Shown here: positions 17,850 through 26,623 of the stretch, in pieces
Layout: every line of letters starts with the position of its first letter
How positions within the stretch are numbered: position 1 is the stretch's first letter
NCBI GenBank assembly: GCA_027486655.1
Contig: JAIXOR010000034.1
Span: 39,827-103,826 of the forward strand
Reading direction: 5' to 3'
Source of the DNA: Verrucomicrobiaceae bacterium
Lineage (GTDB): Bacteria; Verrucomicrobiota; Verrucomicrobiia; Verrucomicrobiales; Akkermansiaceae
Length of the DNA stretch: 64,000 nucleotides
The notes under the pieces: model-generated
Seen by the model: the letters and a program-made list of their open reading frames with translations, nothing else
The model's database searches: none
What the model was told of the DNA's origin: nothing
Program-made: the position numbers and the translations under genes

Positions 17850-20063
17850 ATGGCAAGCGATGTTCCATCCGGCCGATCGATCCATTCCTTCGTGTGTCTC
17901 ACTGCCATTCTTGCGATTGGGGGGATTCTCCAGGCGTCCGCCCGTGAATCCCCCCTTGCCACCGTCTCCGAGATCCGCAGCCTTTCGCGTCCGGATGCGG
18001 CGCTCGCCCGGCCGGTCCGCCTGCGTGGCGTGGTGATCTGGCAGGATTCGGACACGCGTCCCGCCTTCTTCCTTCACGACGGGCGGAAGAGCATCTGGGT
18101 GGACCGGGCCACCGCCCTGCGCAGGGGAATCTGGGCCGGTGGCGATCCGCCTGCTTCCGAGTGCTCGGTCGGTTCGATGGTCGAGATCGAGGGCGTCACC
18201 GATGCCGGCGGATACGCGCCCTGCATCCTTCCCGTTACGATGAAACGGGTCGGCTCGGCCCCGGTCCCGCAAGCCGCCCGGTTTCCTCTCGAACGGCTTC
18301 TATCAGGCAGTGAGGACGGCCAGTTGGTGGAACTGGAGGGAGTGGTCCAGAATGTTTCCCCGCCCGACACCTTCGGGGACTCGCGAATCCTCATCATGGT
18401 CGACGGGCATCCCTGCCGCGTCGCCTCGGAATACGGGAGCACCCTGGATGCCGTGCGTCTGGTCGATGCCCGCGTCGTGGTGAGCGGCATCCTTGTGCCC
18501 TTGCCGAACCTGCGGGCCGAGGTGGCCGGACTCCGCATGAACATCATGGGTGCGGGAAACCTGAGAGTTGTCGAGCCTCCACCGCCTGACCCGTTCTCCG
18601 CCCCCCGTGTTCCGCTCGATGGGCTGCTGCCGTTTTCACCGGACACCAAGCCCTTCCACCGCAAGGTCACCGCGGGTGTCGTCACCTTTGCGGTGCCTGG
18701 CCGGTTCTTTTTCCTGCAGGATGGAAGCCGCAGCGTCCGCGTCAGTTCGGAGGCGCGGAATGTCCGCCGTGGAGACCACGTGGAAGTGGCCGGGTTCATC
18801 GATACCTCGCAGACTCTCGCTGCTCTAACCGGTGCCATCGTCCGCCATGTCGGAAAAGCCGGGGAGCCCGAGCCGGTGCGCGTCTCGGTGGAAACGATTC
18901 TCAACCCCGAGTTCCGCAGCGATTTCGAGAAGGTCGCCGATTCGGATTTCAGCGGGCGCCTGGTTCGCTTTCAAGGGCAGTTGGTGCGGTTGGACCGCGA
19001 CCATACGGACTCGCCTCCCACCCTGCTCATTGCCTCCGGTGGCAACGTCTTCCCGGCGAGCCTGACCGAAGCGGGTGCCGCCATTCCGGCGGACTGGGTG
19101 GAAGGCGCGACGCTGGATCTCACCGGAGTCGCCGAACTGGATTTCAAGGAAGATGCCAATACCCAGGGCTCGCTCTCGATCAGCGGATTCCGCCTGTGGC
19201 TGCGCGAACCATCGGATGTGGTGGTGCTGGCCGTGCCATCGTGGTGGACTCCGCGCCGTCTCGCACTGGCGCTTGCCGCGGTGGTGGCCGTGCTGCTGCT
19301 GGCCATCGCCTGGAACCTCGCCCTGCGCCATCTGCTGTGGAAACGCGGGCGTTTGTTAGAGGATGTGATGCGCCGCCATCGGGATTCCGAAATCGAGTTC
19401 GAAGGCGCGCGCCAGGAACGGCGCCGTCTCGCCGGCGATCTGCACGACGGGCTCCAGCAGTTGATGGCGGGTGCGGCATACCGGGTGGAGGCGGCGGCCG
19501 CCCATCTCGGTGAAATGCCTCCCGCGGTGGAGGCTCAACTCACGGCCGCGCGCCGGGCCTTGGTGCGCTCGCAGAATGGCCTGCGGGAAGTCCTGTGGGG
19601 ACTCCAGCACATGGAGGAGGACTCGGACGACTTCGTGGCCTTGCTGAGACATGCCGTCGGCACGGTGGAACACTGGCCGCAGGATGCCGTGGTGGTGGGC
19701 AGCGAGGGAACCCCCTTTCCAGTCTCCCGCCAAGTGCGGGGCAGCCTGCTGCTCCTGATGCAGGAGGCGGTTGGAAATGCCTTCAAACACGGAGCAGCCA
19801 AGCGTGTGGACGTTTCTCTGGTCTATGCGGCGGATCACCTCGGACTGTTCGTTTCGGATGACGGCAAGGGCTTCGATCCCGCAAAGGCTCCCGGCCCGCG
19901 GGAAGGGCACTTCGGGCTCGAATCCACCCGCCTGCGCATGAAATGGCTGGGCGGAAGCCTCGAAATCCGCAGCGCCCACGGTGAAGGCACCCGCATCCTC
20001 TGCAAGGTCCCCGCCGCGCGCGCACGGTCGGGCCAGTCTAACAAAGTGGAAGAATCCCCATGA
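17850..20063 (+). CDS. Sensor histidine kinase, paralogue of the 11239 kinase
   Basis: 737 residues. N-terminal hydrophobic segment (FVCLTAILAIGGILQAS), a ~430-residue sensor with the same repeated beta units as the first kinase (LRGVVIWQDSD; LLSGSEDGQLVELEGVVQN against LLLSGSQDTQWIEVEGVVRQ in the other; TAGVVTFAVPGRFFFLQD), a membrane helix near residue 475 (LALALAAVVAVLLLAIAWNL), HisKA_3 box ERRRLAGDLHDGLQQ with His532, and HATPase_c with QEAVGNAFKHG, DDGKGFD and GHFGLESTRLRMKWLGG. Membrane-bound partner of the response regulator whose ATG overlaps its stop (ATGA). The kinase cores are intact in both paralogues; the sensors differ more, suggesting different ligands. Confidence 0.9.
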   Translation: MASDVPSGRSIHSFVCLTAILAIGGILQASARESPLATVSEIRSLSRPDAALARPVRLRGVVIWQDSDTRPAFFLHDGRKSIWVDRATALRRGIWAGGDPPASECSVGSMVEIEGVTDAGGYAPCILPVTMKRVGSAPVPQAARFPLERLLSGSEDGQLVELEGVVQNVSPPDTFGDSRILIMVDGHPCRVASEYGSTLDAVRLVDARVVVSGILVPLPNLRAEVAGLRMNIMGAGNLRVVEPPPPDPFSAPRVPLDGLLPFSPDTKPFHRKVTAGVVTFAVPGRFFFLQDGSRSVRVSSEARNVRRGDHVEVAGFIDTSQTLAALTGAIVRHVGKAGEPEPVRVSVETILNPEFRSDFEKVADSDFSGRLVRFQGQLVRLDRDHTDSPPTLLIASGGNVFPASLTEAGAAIPADWVEGATLDLTGVAELDFKEDANTQGSLSISGFRLWLREPSDVVVLAVPSWWTPRRLALALAAVVAVLLLAIAWNLALRHLLWKRGRLLEDVMRRHRDSEIEFEGARQERRRLAGDLHDGLQQLMAGAAYRVEAAAAHLGEMPPAVEAQLTAARRALVRSQNGLREVLWGLQHMEEDSDDFVALLRHAVGTVEHWPQDAVVVGSEGTPFPVSRQVRGSLLLLMQEAVGNAFKHGAAKRVDVSLVYAADHLGLFVSDDGKGFDPAKAPGPREGHFGLESTRLRMKWLGGSLEIRSAHGEGTRILCKVPAARARSGQSNKVEESP

Positions 20064-20719
20064 ACCCGCACGTATGTTCCGACTCCACGGCCATGACCTC
20101 GTCGCCATCCATCCGCCTCCTCATCATCGACGATCACGCCGTCGTCCGCGAGGGACTTGAAGCGATGCTCGGCGTGGATCCCTGCTTTGCCGAGATCGCC
20201 ACCGCCGCTTCCACCGAGGAAGGCGTGCAGGCCTGCCGGGACTTTCATCCGGACGTGATCCTTCTGGACCTGCGCATGCCCGAGTGCGATGGATTCAGCG
20301 CCTTGGAAATCATCCATCGCCAATGGCCGTCCATCCGCATCCTGGTCCTCTCGGCAGGTGCGACCGCGGCAGAGGTGAAACTCGTCAAACGCAATGGCGC
20401 ATCCGGCTATCTGAGCAAATCGGTGGACCGCGCCTCGCTGCTGGCTGCGATCCGCACCGTGGCTGCGGGCGAGATGATCTTTCCCCGCGACCCGGTTCCG
20501 AAGGCGGGTGATGCGCCGCAGTTGAGCGCCCGCGAACTTGAAGTGCTGAGACATCTCGGCCGCGGCCTGTCCAGTCAGGAACTTGGCGTGGTGCTCGGCA
20601 TCAGCCCGGAGACCGTGAAGAGCCACATCAAGGCGATCTTCCAGAAGCTCACCGTCACGGACCGCGCGGAAGCCGTTTCACGTGCCTACGAACTCGGCTT
20701 GCTCGGCGTGGACCGTTGA
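20060..20719 (+). CDS. NarL/LuxR-family response regulator, second pair
   Basis: 219 residues from the ATG that overlaps the kinase stop; a second in-frame ATG at 20093 would start closer to the receiver domain (MTSSPSIRLLIIDDHA), so the first 11 residues may not be made. Receiver Asp70 in ILLDLRMPECDG; LuxR-type helix-turn-helix with LSARELEVLRHLGRGLSSQE and TVKSHIKAIFQKLTV. Cognate partner of the kinase at 17850. Most similar here to the regulator at 13383, consistent with duplication of the kinase/regulator cassette. Confidence 0.92.
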   Translation: MNPHVCSDSTAMTSSPSIRLLIIDDHAVVREGLEAMLGVDPCFAEIATAASTEEGVQACRDFHPDVILLDLRMPECDGFSALEIIHRQWPSIRILVLSAGATAAEVKLVKRNGASGYLSKSVDRASLLAAIRTVAAGEMIFPRDPVPKAGDAPQLSARELEVLRHLGRGLSSQELGVVLGISPETVKSHIKAIFQKLTVTDRAEAVSRAYELGLLGVDR

Positions 20720-20736
20720 CGCCACCCATTTGCAAA

Positions 20737-20754
20737 ATCCCTCATCCGGGGGAT
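20737..20754. promoter_or_regulatory. GC-rich imperfect palindrome, candidate operator (copy 3)
   Basis: ATCCCTC-ATCC-GGGGGAT; compared with copy 2 it differs at two positions. It lies 63 bp before the GH106-like start at 20817 and 17 bp after the response-regulator stop. No T-run follows, so a terminator is possible but less likely. Confidence 0.5.
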
Positions 20755-20816
20755 GGGGCGGATCCATCCGCAACCCTAGGTTCGGGTCTGTCCCAATCAC
20801 CGAACCATCGTTTCTC

Positions 20817-23800
20817 ATGAACCTCCGGTCCTGCTTCAGCCAAGTTTCCGCCCTTGTTGTCTGTGTGGCGGCCCTTCATGCCGCGGACAGCGATCCCTCG
20901 AAGACTCCGCCACCACCCGCCGGTTCCATCGGCTTTGCGGACCGCTCGCCGGATCTCGACGTGCTTCCGGGTTTCCGCAATCCGCCGCCGGGTTTCGGCA
21001 TCGTTCCGTTCTACTGGTGGCTGGGCGACACGCTGACCAAGGAGCGCCTGGCCTGGCAGCTCGAACAGATGAAGGGCATGGGCGTGGCGGGATATCAGAT
21101 CAACTACGCGCACTCCGCCAAAGGCGGCCGCAGTTTCGGATTCACCTATCCAAGCGATCCGGCGATCTTCTCGAAGGACTGGTGGGATCTGGTCGGCTGG
21201 TTCAAGGATGAAGCGAAAAAACAGGGTGCGGGGATCAGCCTGAGCGATTACACGCTCGGCTTCGGCCAAGGCTACATGGTGGATGAACTGCTGCGTGATC
21301 ATCCGGAGGTCATGGGCATGGAGCTGCGCATGGGAAAGGATGGCAAAGTGACGGCGGTCACCGTGCCATGGTCGCTCAATCCGATGCACCCGATGTCCGG
21401 CAAGTGGTATGCGGAGCGTTTCTTCGGCCAGTTTGAAAAACGTTTCCCCGGAGAAGGGGGGAGGGGCCTGAACTTCTTCTTCTCGGACGAACTCGGCTTC
21501 GGCGTGAGCGGAAGGTTGTGGTCCAGGGAATTCGCAGGCGAGTTCCTCAAGCGGAAGGGATATGACATCACTCCGGAACTGGCCGCGCTCTTCAAGGACA
21601 TCGGACCGCGCACGCCGAAGGTCCGGATGGACTATTATGACGTCCTCTCCGCACTGAGCGAAGAGGGCTTCTTCAAGCCGGTCTTCGACTGGCACCAGCA
21701 ACGCGGCATGATCATGGGCTGCGACCACGGCGGCCGGGGCAGGCGCGTGGATGAGTTCGGCGACTACTTCCGCACCCAGCGCTGGAATCAGGGGCCCGGG
21801 GCCGATCAACCCCGTCTCGGCAAGGACCTGATCAAGGCGAAGGTCGCCGCATCGATCGCTCATCTCTACGATCGGCCGCGCGTGTGGCTGGAGGGATTCT
21901 ACAGCAGCGGATGGGGCACTTCGTCCGCCGGGCTGGTGGATGCCACGCTTGCGAACTACGCCATGGGCTTCAATCTGTTAGGTCTGCACGGGATGTATTA
22001 CTCCACCCATGGCGGTTGGTGGGAATGGGCGCCGCCGGACAACACTTTCCGCATGCCCTATTGGAAGCATCTGCGCGCCTTCATGGATTGCCAGCAGCGC
22101 CTCGCCTATCTGCTCAGCCAGGGCCATTACCGCTGCGATGTGGCCATCCTCTATCCGGTTTCCCCGGTGGATGCCGGCATGGATGGCAAAAAATCGGTGG
22201 ATACGGCCTTCGGAACGGCGCGTGCCATTTATAACAAGGGCGTGGACTTCGATTTCATGGATTTCCAATCGCTCGACCGCGCGAGGATCGTTGGCAGTGA
22301 ATTGCATGTGACCGGGAATGTTTACAAGGTGCTCATCCTCCCCGCGATGAAGGCGCTGCGGCATCCCACCTTGCGGAAGGCTCTGGAGTTCAAGCGTGCC
22401 GGCGGCGTGGTGTTGGCGGTGGGTGCGGTGCCCGAGGTGAGCGACCGGATCGGCCGCGATGATCCGGAGGTGGCGGCGATGGTGAAGGAGTTGTTTCCCG
22501 CCGGTCCGCTGGCCAGCGAGTCGCAGGTGCTCCCGGCCATTCCTTTCCGGGACTACGAAGGCCCCGGCATGGTGCAACACCGCAGGATCGGCCCTCGGGA
22601 CGTGTATGCGATCTACGACGCGCCGAAGAACAGCGAGTGTTTTTTCCGCGCCACCGGCAGTGTCGAGTGGTGGGACCCGTGGAGCGGGCAAACCCGGCCG
22701 CTGGAGGTCGTTTCACAGGATGCCAAGGGCACGAGACTGCGGCTTCCTCTAACGGAAAAGGAAATGCAGGTGATCGTCTTCAGCCCCGGCCGGGCAGTCA
22801 TCGCCGCGCCCGCCACCACTCCTGAAACGCCTTCCGCGCTTGCTTTGGAGGGCGATTGGGAGTTCGAGTTGGCACCCACCCTCGACAACCGCTTCGGCGA
22901 CTTCCATTGGCCGCCGACCCGGCAACTCATTGGTGCCGAGGCACGGCGTTTGAGATACGCCGAGGAAACCAGCGCCAACCCCGGTTGGGAGAAGCCGGGC
23001 CTCGATGATGGCAAGTGGCGGGAAGTCACCTGCGGTTTTGGTCCGCGCTTTTGGAAACTGGGCCCGCTGCCTGCGGGTGCCGATGCCGATGCGGCCTTGG
23101 CATCGCTCAAGTCGGTCGATCCATCGGTTCCCGTGCGAATCGGCGGCCGCGAGTATGCTTGGTCGCCCTATGAGTTTTCCTGGCGCTTCGGCATCGAGGG
23201 CGACTGCGGGTCACAGGGTTATCACGGACTGAAGATCCAGGTGGGTGACGACCTCATCGGTCTCGGTCAGATGAGTCATGGCCACCCCGCCTGTTCGCGG
23301 GTCGCGGAGAAAGAGGGCAGCCGTTACTACCTCTGGACCTCCGTGGCCTCGGCAAAGGCCGCCACAGTCCCGCTGTCCAAAGGCGGGATGCTGCCGGTGA
23401 AGGCATGGCTCGATGGCAAGCCCCTCGATGTTTCCTCCAGATCCGCGGCACTCCGCTCCGGTGCGAATCCGCTCCTGCTGCGATACGACAAGCCCGGTCG
23501 TGGCTGGTTTGTCTTTGGCAGTGAAGCGCCTGCGGAGGAATCCCCGTTCTCTTCCGCCGCGAAGTGGATCTGGCTGCCCGGCGATAAGGAGGGCGTGGCG
23601 AAGCGTTACTTCCGCAAGGAGTTCACGCTTCCCTCCTTGCCCGAAAGTGCGCGGCTCCATGTCACCTGCGACAACGGATACACGGTCCGCATCAATGGCG
23701 CGGTGATCGGCAGCGGCGATGACTGGAAACAGATCGGGCGTTATCCTGTGGCCGCCAACCTGAAAGTCGGTGGCAACCTCATCGAGGTCGAGGCCCGCAA

Positions 23801-24716
23801 TGGCGGGGGCGATGGCGCGCTCGTGGTGGAGATCGCGGCGACGCTTGCCGATGCGAGCGTGCTGCGGATCGGCAGCGATGCCTCGTGGATGGCTGCTCCG
23901 GATCCGAACAAGGGCTGGCGGGAAGCCAGGGTGGTCGCCGAATACGAGGGCAGCCTCTGGGTGAAACACGAGCAGGGGCCGCCGCGTGTGGTGGAATCGA
24001 AGGCGGCGGATGGCGATGGCTCGATGCCATGGAACCGCGACCTTGCTTCACGGTGGTTCAAGGATGGCAGGCGGCTTGAGTTCGACACCCGTCCGCAGGT
24101 GGCGAAGCCTGCGGGATGGTATCGTTTCACCGCGCCACCCGGCTTGCGTGGCATGGAGATCCCCTGCGGGCGTGACCTGCGTGTGTGGGTGGATGGTGCT
24201 CCTGCAACGGCTGTTAGAAAGGAAGGGGCCTGGAGAGTGGATCTGGCGGCACCGAGCCGGAGCCCGGCCGTGGTGGCCGTCCGGGTCGAACAGGCGCGCG
24301 GCGAGTATGGCGGCGCGGCCTTTTCTGACTTCATCCGCCTTGATTGCGGGGCGGGGGATCTTCCCGCGGGCGATTGGGCGAAGGCCGGTGTGTTGGAGAC
24401 CTACTCCGGCGGCGCTTGGTACCGCAAATCCGTTTCCATCGGCGCGGCCGACCTCCGTCAAAAGCTGGTTCTGGATCTCGGCAGCGTGGTTTCCTCCGCG
24501 GAAGTGATCGTCAATGGCAAACCCGCGGGAATCCGTGTGGCTCCGCCGTGGACCTTCGACATCAGCCATCTGGCAAAAGAGGGGGAGAACCGCATCGAGG
24601 TGTTGGTTTGCAACACCCTCGCCAACCACTACGTCACCGTCCCGACCCACTATCGCGGGGATTCTGTGTCGGGATTGTTAGGGCCGGTGAGGCTCCTCGG
24701 ATCCGGGAAGCCGTGA
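20817..24716 (+). CDS. Secreted GH106-like glycosidase (alpha-L-rhamnosidase family)
   Basis: 1299 residues from ATG 20817, chosen because it begins the signal peptide MNLRSCFSQVSALVVCVAAL. The N-terminal catalytic region (~40-680) has the look of GH106: FYWWLGDTLTKERLAWQLEQ, then GVAGYQINYAHS, a SDELGFG acidic segment and WLEGFYSSGWGTSS. The C-terminal half contains GH2-like beta-sandwich units, including KWIWLPGDKEGVAKRYFRK and a final SAEVIVNGKPAGIRVAPPW domain. GH106 enzymes remove alpha-L-rhamnose, for example from rhamnogalacturonan, which suits the pectinase next door; the exact substrate is inferred. Exported, probably periplasmic or extracellular. It ends three bases from the stop of the convergent GH10-like gene. 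Contains TGTTAGA or TGTTAGG words at 21976, 24212 and 24676. Confidence 0.75.
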   Translation: MNLRSCFSQVSALVVCVAALHAADSDPSKTPPPPAGSIGFADRSPDLDVLPGFRNPPPGFGIVPFYWWLGDTLTKERLAWQLEQMKGMGVAGYQINYAHSAKGGRSFGFTYPSDPAIFSKDWWDLVGWFKDEAKKQGAGISLSDYTLGFGQGYMVDELLRDHPEVMGMELRMGKDGKVTAVTVPWSLNPMHPMSGKWYAERFFGQFEKRFPGEGGRGLNFFFSDELGFGVSGRLWSREFAGEFLKRKGYDITPELAALFKDIGPRTPKVRMDYYDVLSALSEEGFFKPVFDWHQQRGMIMGCDHGGRGRRVDEFGDYFRTQRWNQGPGADQPRLGKDLIKAKVAASIAHLYDRPRVWLEGFYSSGWGTSSAGLVDATLANYAMGFNLLGLHGMYYSTHGGWWEWAPPDNTFRMPYWKHLRAFMDCQQRLAYLLSQGHYRCDVAILYPVSPVDAGMDGKKSVDTAFGTARAIYNKGVDFDFMDFQSLDRARIVGSELHVTGNVYKVLILPAMKALRHPTLRKALEFKRAGGVVLAVGAVPEVSDRIGRDDPEVAAMVKELFPAGPLASESQVLPAIPFRDYEGPGMVQHRRIGPRDVYAIYDAPKNSECFFRATGSVEWWDPWSGQTRPLEVVSQDAKGTRLRLPLTEKEMQVIVFSPGRAVIAAPATTPETPSALALEGDWEFELAPTLDNRFGDFHWPPTRQLIGAEARRLRYAEETSANPGWEKPGLDDGKWREVTCGFGPRFWKLGPLPAGADADAALASLKSVDPSVPVRIGGREYAWSPYEFSWRFGIEGDCGSQGYHGLKIQVGDDLIGLGQMSHGHPACSRVAEKEGSRYYLWTSVASAKAATVPLSKGGMLPVKAWLDGKPLDVSSRSAALRSGANPLLLRYDKPGRGWFVFGSEAPAEESPFSSAAKWIWLPGDKEGVAKRYFRKEFTLPSLPESARLHVTCDNGYTVRINGAVIGSGDDWKQIGRYPVAANLKVGGNLIEVEARNGGGDGALVVEIAATLADASVLRIGSDASWMAAPDPNKGWREARVVAEYEGSLWVKHEQGPPRVVESKAADGDGSMPWNRDLASRWFKDGRRLEFDTRPQVAKPAGWYRFTAPPGLRGMEIPCGRDLRVWVDGAPATAVRKEGAWRVDLAAPSRSPAVVAVRVEQARGEYGGAAFSDFIRLDCGAGDLPAGDWAKAGVLETYSGGAWYRKSVSIGAADLRQKLVLDLGSVVSSAEVIVNGKPAGIRVAPPWTFDISHLAKEGENRIEVLVCNTLANHYVTVPTHYRGDSVSGLLGPVRLLGSGKP

Positions 24717-24719
24717 GCT

Positions 24720-26477
24720 TCAAGGTGCGGTCACCTGTGCCGGAGATCCCTCGGGGCCCGGCTGGAAGGGGCCGCTGTCTTTTCCGCCGATTTCCATCCG
24801 ATAGGAGCCCTTGTAGCCGCGCCAGGAGATCCGGCCCTCGGCGTCGGTGACGAGGGTTTTGCGGGTTTGCCAGCGTTTGCCGACCCACTCCTCCCAGACT
24901 TTTCCGGGCTCCTTGATGGTCCAGTCCTTTTTCCAGAGCGCCGCTTCCGGGATCCAGTGGCTGCCTTCCCAGAATCCCCAGAGCAGGAAGCCGTCGTAGG
25001 CGGGATGGCTGAAGCACACGATCAGGCAATCACGCAGATAGTCGGCGGCGAGCGAATCGTCGCCATTGGTCGCGATGTCGAACTCGGTGATGACCTGCTT
25101 GGGGGCCACGGCGGTGAAGCGGTCCGTCACCCGGAGCAGTTCCTCCGGGGAGGGCAGGAAGCTGCTGTTGAAATGGGCCTGGTTGCCGAGGCCATCGACA
25201 CGCACGCCCTCGCGTTTGAGCCTGGCCAGCAGGGCATAGGTCTCGTCCTGCTGCGGGCCGGGGCGGAAGAGTTGGTCTTCGTTGATGCAAAGCGGGAGTT
25301 TGGTGAGTCGCCGCGCTTCGTGAAACACGTCCATCGACAGGGTGTTGAAAGGAGCTCCCTTGGTTCCTAACATTTCCGCCCCTTCCCAGGCGATGGGGTG
25401 GTTGATGACATCCCACTCGGTGACCCGGTCACCCACCCATTCGATGCGCTGGCGGATGCTTTCCATGTAGGTTTTGCGGAGTTGTGCGGGATCCGCGAGG
25501 CGCTGGCGGGTCCACCCGTCCACGGCCTCCTGGATGAGGTAGTGCCCGCGGACCTGAATCTGGTTCTGTTGGAGCCAGGCGAAGCTTTTTTCGAGTTGTT
25601 CGAAGCCTTTTTCATCCCTTGGAAAACTGTCGGGCTTGAGGTCGTTCTCGAAGACCACCCGGCTGCAGGTGCGTTTGACGATGTCGCGGTAGCGTTCTCC
25701 ATCGCTGCCTTCCCGTGTCAGCATGCCGCGGGTGACGCAGGTGCCGAATCCGTATTCGTGGCGATGCAGGGCGACGGCGACCTCAGTGTGGGCGAGGGGT
25801 TTGCCATCGGCTCCGCGGATGATGGCCGAGTAGTCTGCCATGCGGATTTTCTCGATTCTCGCCAGGGCTTCCCTGCGCCAGGGCGCATCCGCCTCGCGGC
25901 CTTCGTAGGTGGCTTTTTGCCGTGGAAGCTTCGCAAGGTCGTAGTCCGGTCCGTAGTTGAGCACGCGGATGTCCGCGATCTCGAGGGTCTGTTTTTGTTC
26001 GCCGATGAACAGGGTGAGCTCGCCCCTGCCGGGAGGGATGTCCGCCGAGGCGATGAACGGTTGGTAAACCGGCTCCCAGGCGCTTCCGGGTCTTGCCGCG
26101 TCGCTCATGCCGATCTGGGTGTAGTCCGGGTGGGTGATCTGGACTTTGGCGGAAACGCGGCCTGGCGCGCCCTCCACGCAGCGGGCCAGGTAGGTGACGA
26201 GCAGCCGGTCGTTCTTCTTCACGGTGCCTTTGCCGATCGGAACTGTTAGGGAGGCGCTCCATGCCTTGCCGGGGGTGGCCTGGGCCACGCGGATGCGGGT
26301 GGCGGGAGGGTTCCCGGCGCCATCGCGCTGGATGGTTTCCGAGGAGCCGCCGCTTCCTGCGGATGCGGCGATGCGTGCGCCCGGGTCCACCAGGTCCGCT
26401 CCGCCCGGCGGTGGCATGACCGGGTTGGCCTGAAGGGGGAGAGCGAGGAAGGCCAGGACGGCGAGAAGTGGTTTCAT
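24720..26477 (-). CDS. Secreted GH10-like (xylanase-family) protein with altered catalytic acid/base
   Basis: 585 residues from ATG 26477, which starts a signal peptide (MKPLLAVLAFLALPLQANP). Residues ~45-185 look like a CBM4/9-type beta-sandwich. From ~195 the sequence follows GH10: RGHYLIQEAVDGW, EWDVINHPIAWEG, VDGLGNQAHF and VITEFDIATNG. The nucleophile Glu465 in ITEFD is present. The acid/base Glu of the usual WDVVNE is His360 (codon CAC at 25400-25398, read directly), and the usual WH after RGHTLV is IQ. So it is either a divergent hydrolase, a transglycosidase-like enzyme or a non-catalytic binder. A divergent GH10-like subgroup with its own chemistry is my preferred reading. Downstream of the GH30-like gene by 146 bp, with a palindrome in that gap. 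Confidence 0.78.
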   Translation of the reverse strand: MKPLLAVLAFLALPLQANPVMPPPGGADLVDPGARIAASAGSGGSSETIQRDGAGNPPATRIRVAQATPGKAWSASLTVPIGKGTVKKNDRLLVTYLARCVEGAPGRVSAKVQITHPDYTQIGMSDAARPGSAWEPVYQPFIASADIPPGRGELTLFIGEQKQTLEIADIRVLNYGPDYDLAKLPRQKATYEGREADAPWRREALARIEKIRMADYSAIIRGADGKPLAHTEVAVALHRHEYGFGTCVTRGMLTREGSDGERYRDIVKRTCSRVVFENDLKPDSFPRDEKGFEQLEKSFAWLQQNQIQVRGHYLIQEAVDGWTRQRLADPAQLRKTYMESIRQRIEWVGDRVTEWDVINHPIAWEGAEMLGTKGAPFNTLSMDVFHEARRLTKLPLCINEDQLFRPGPQQDETYALLARLKREGVRVDGLGNQAHFNSSFLPSPEELLRVTDRFTAVAPKQVITEFDIATNGDDSLAADYLRDCLIVCFSHPAYDGFLLWGFWEGSHWIPEAALWKKDWTIKEPGKVWEEWVGKRWQTRKTLVTDAEGRISWRGYKGSYRMEIGGKDSGPFQPGPEGSPAQVTAP

Positions 26478-26585
26478 GGAGAGCTCCGGAACGGGTTGGG
26501 CGTTGCTTGTTAGAATGAAGGCTTGCGGCGCAACCGTCCGCACGTCCTTCGGGAACGGTGGGTTCCGCCTCCGACTTTCAATTTC

Positions 26586-26599
26586 CCCCGATCACGGGG
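26586..26599. promoter_or_regulatory. GC-rich palindrome, candidate operator (copy 4, weaker)
   Basis: CCCCG-ATCA-CGGGG, five-base arms around a four-base centre, 109 bp before the GH10-like start. Shorter than the other three copies. A terminator for the GH30-like gene is the alternative, but no T-run follows on the minus strand. Confidence 0.35.
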
Positions 26600-26623
26600 T
26601 GTGGGGGCAGACGGGTGAGTCTC

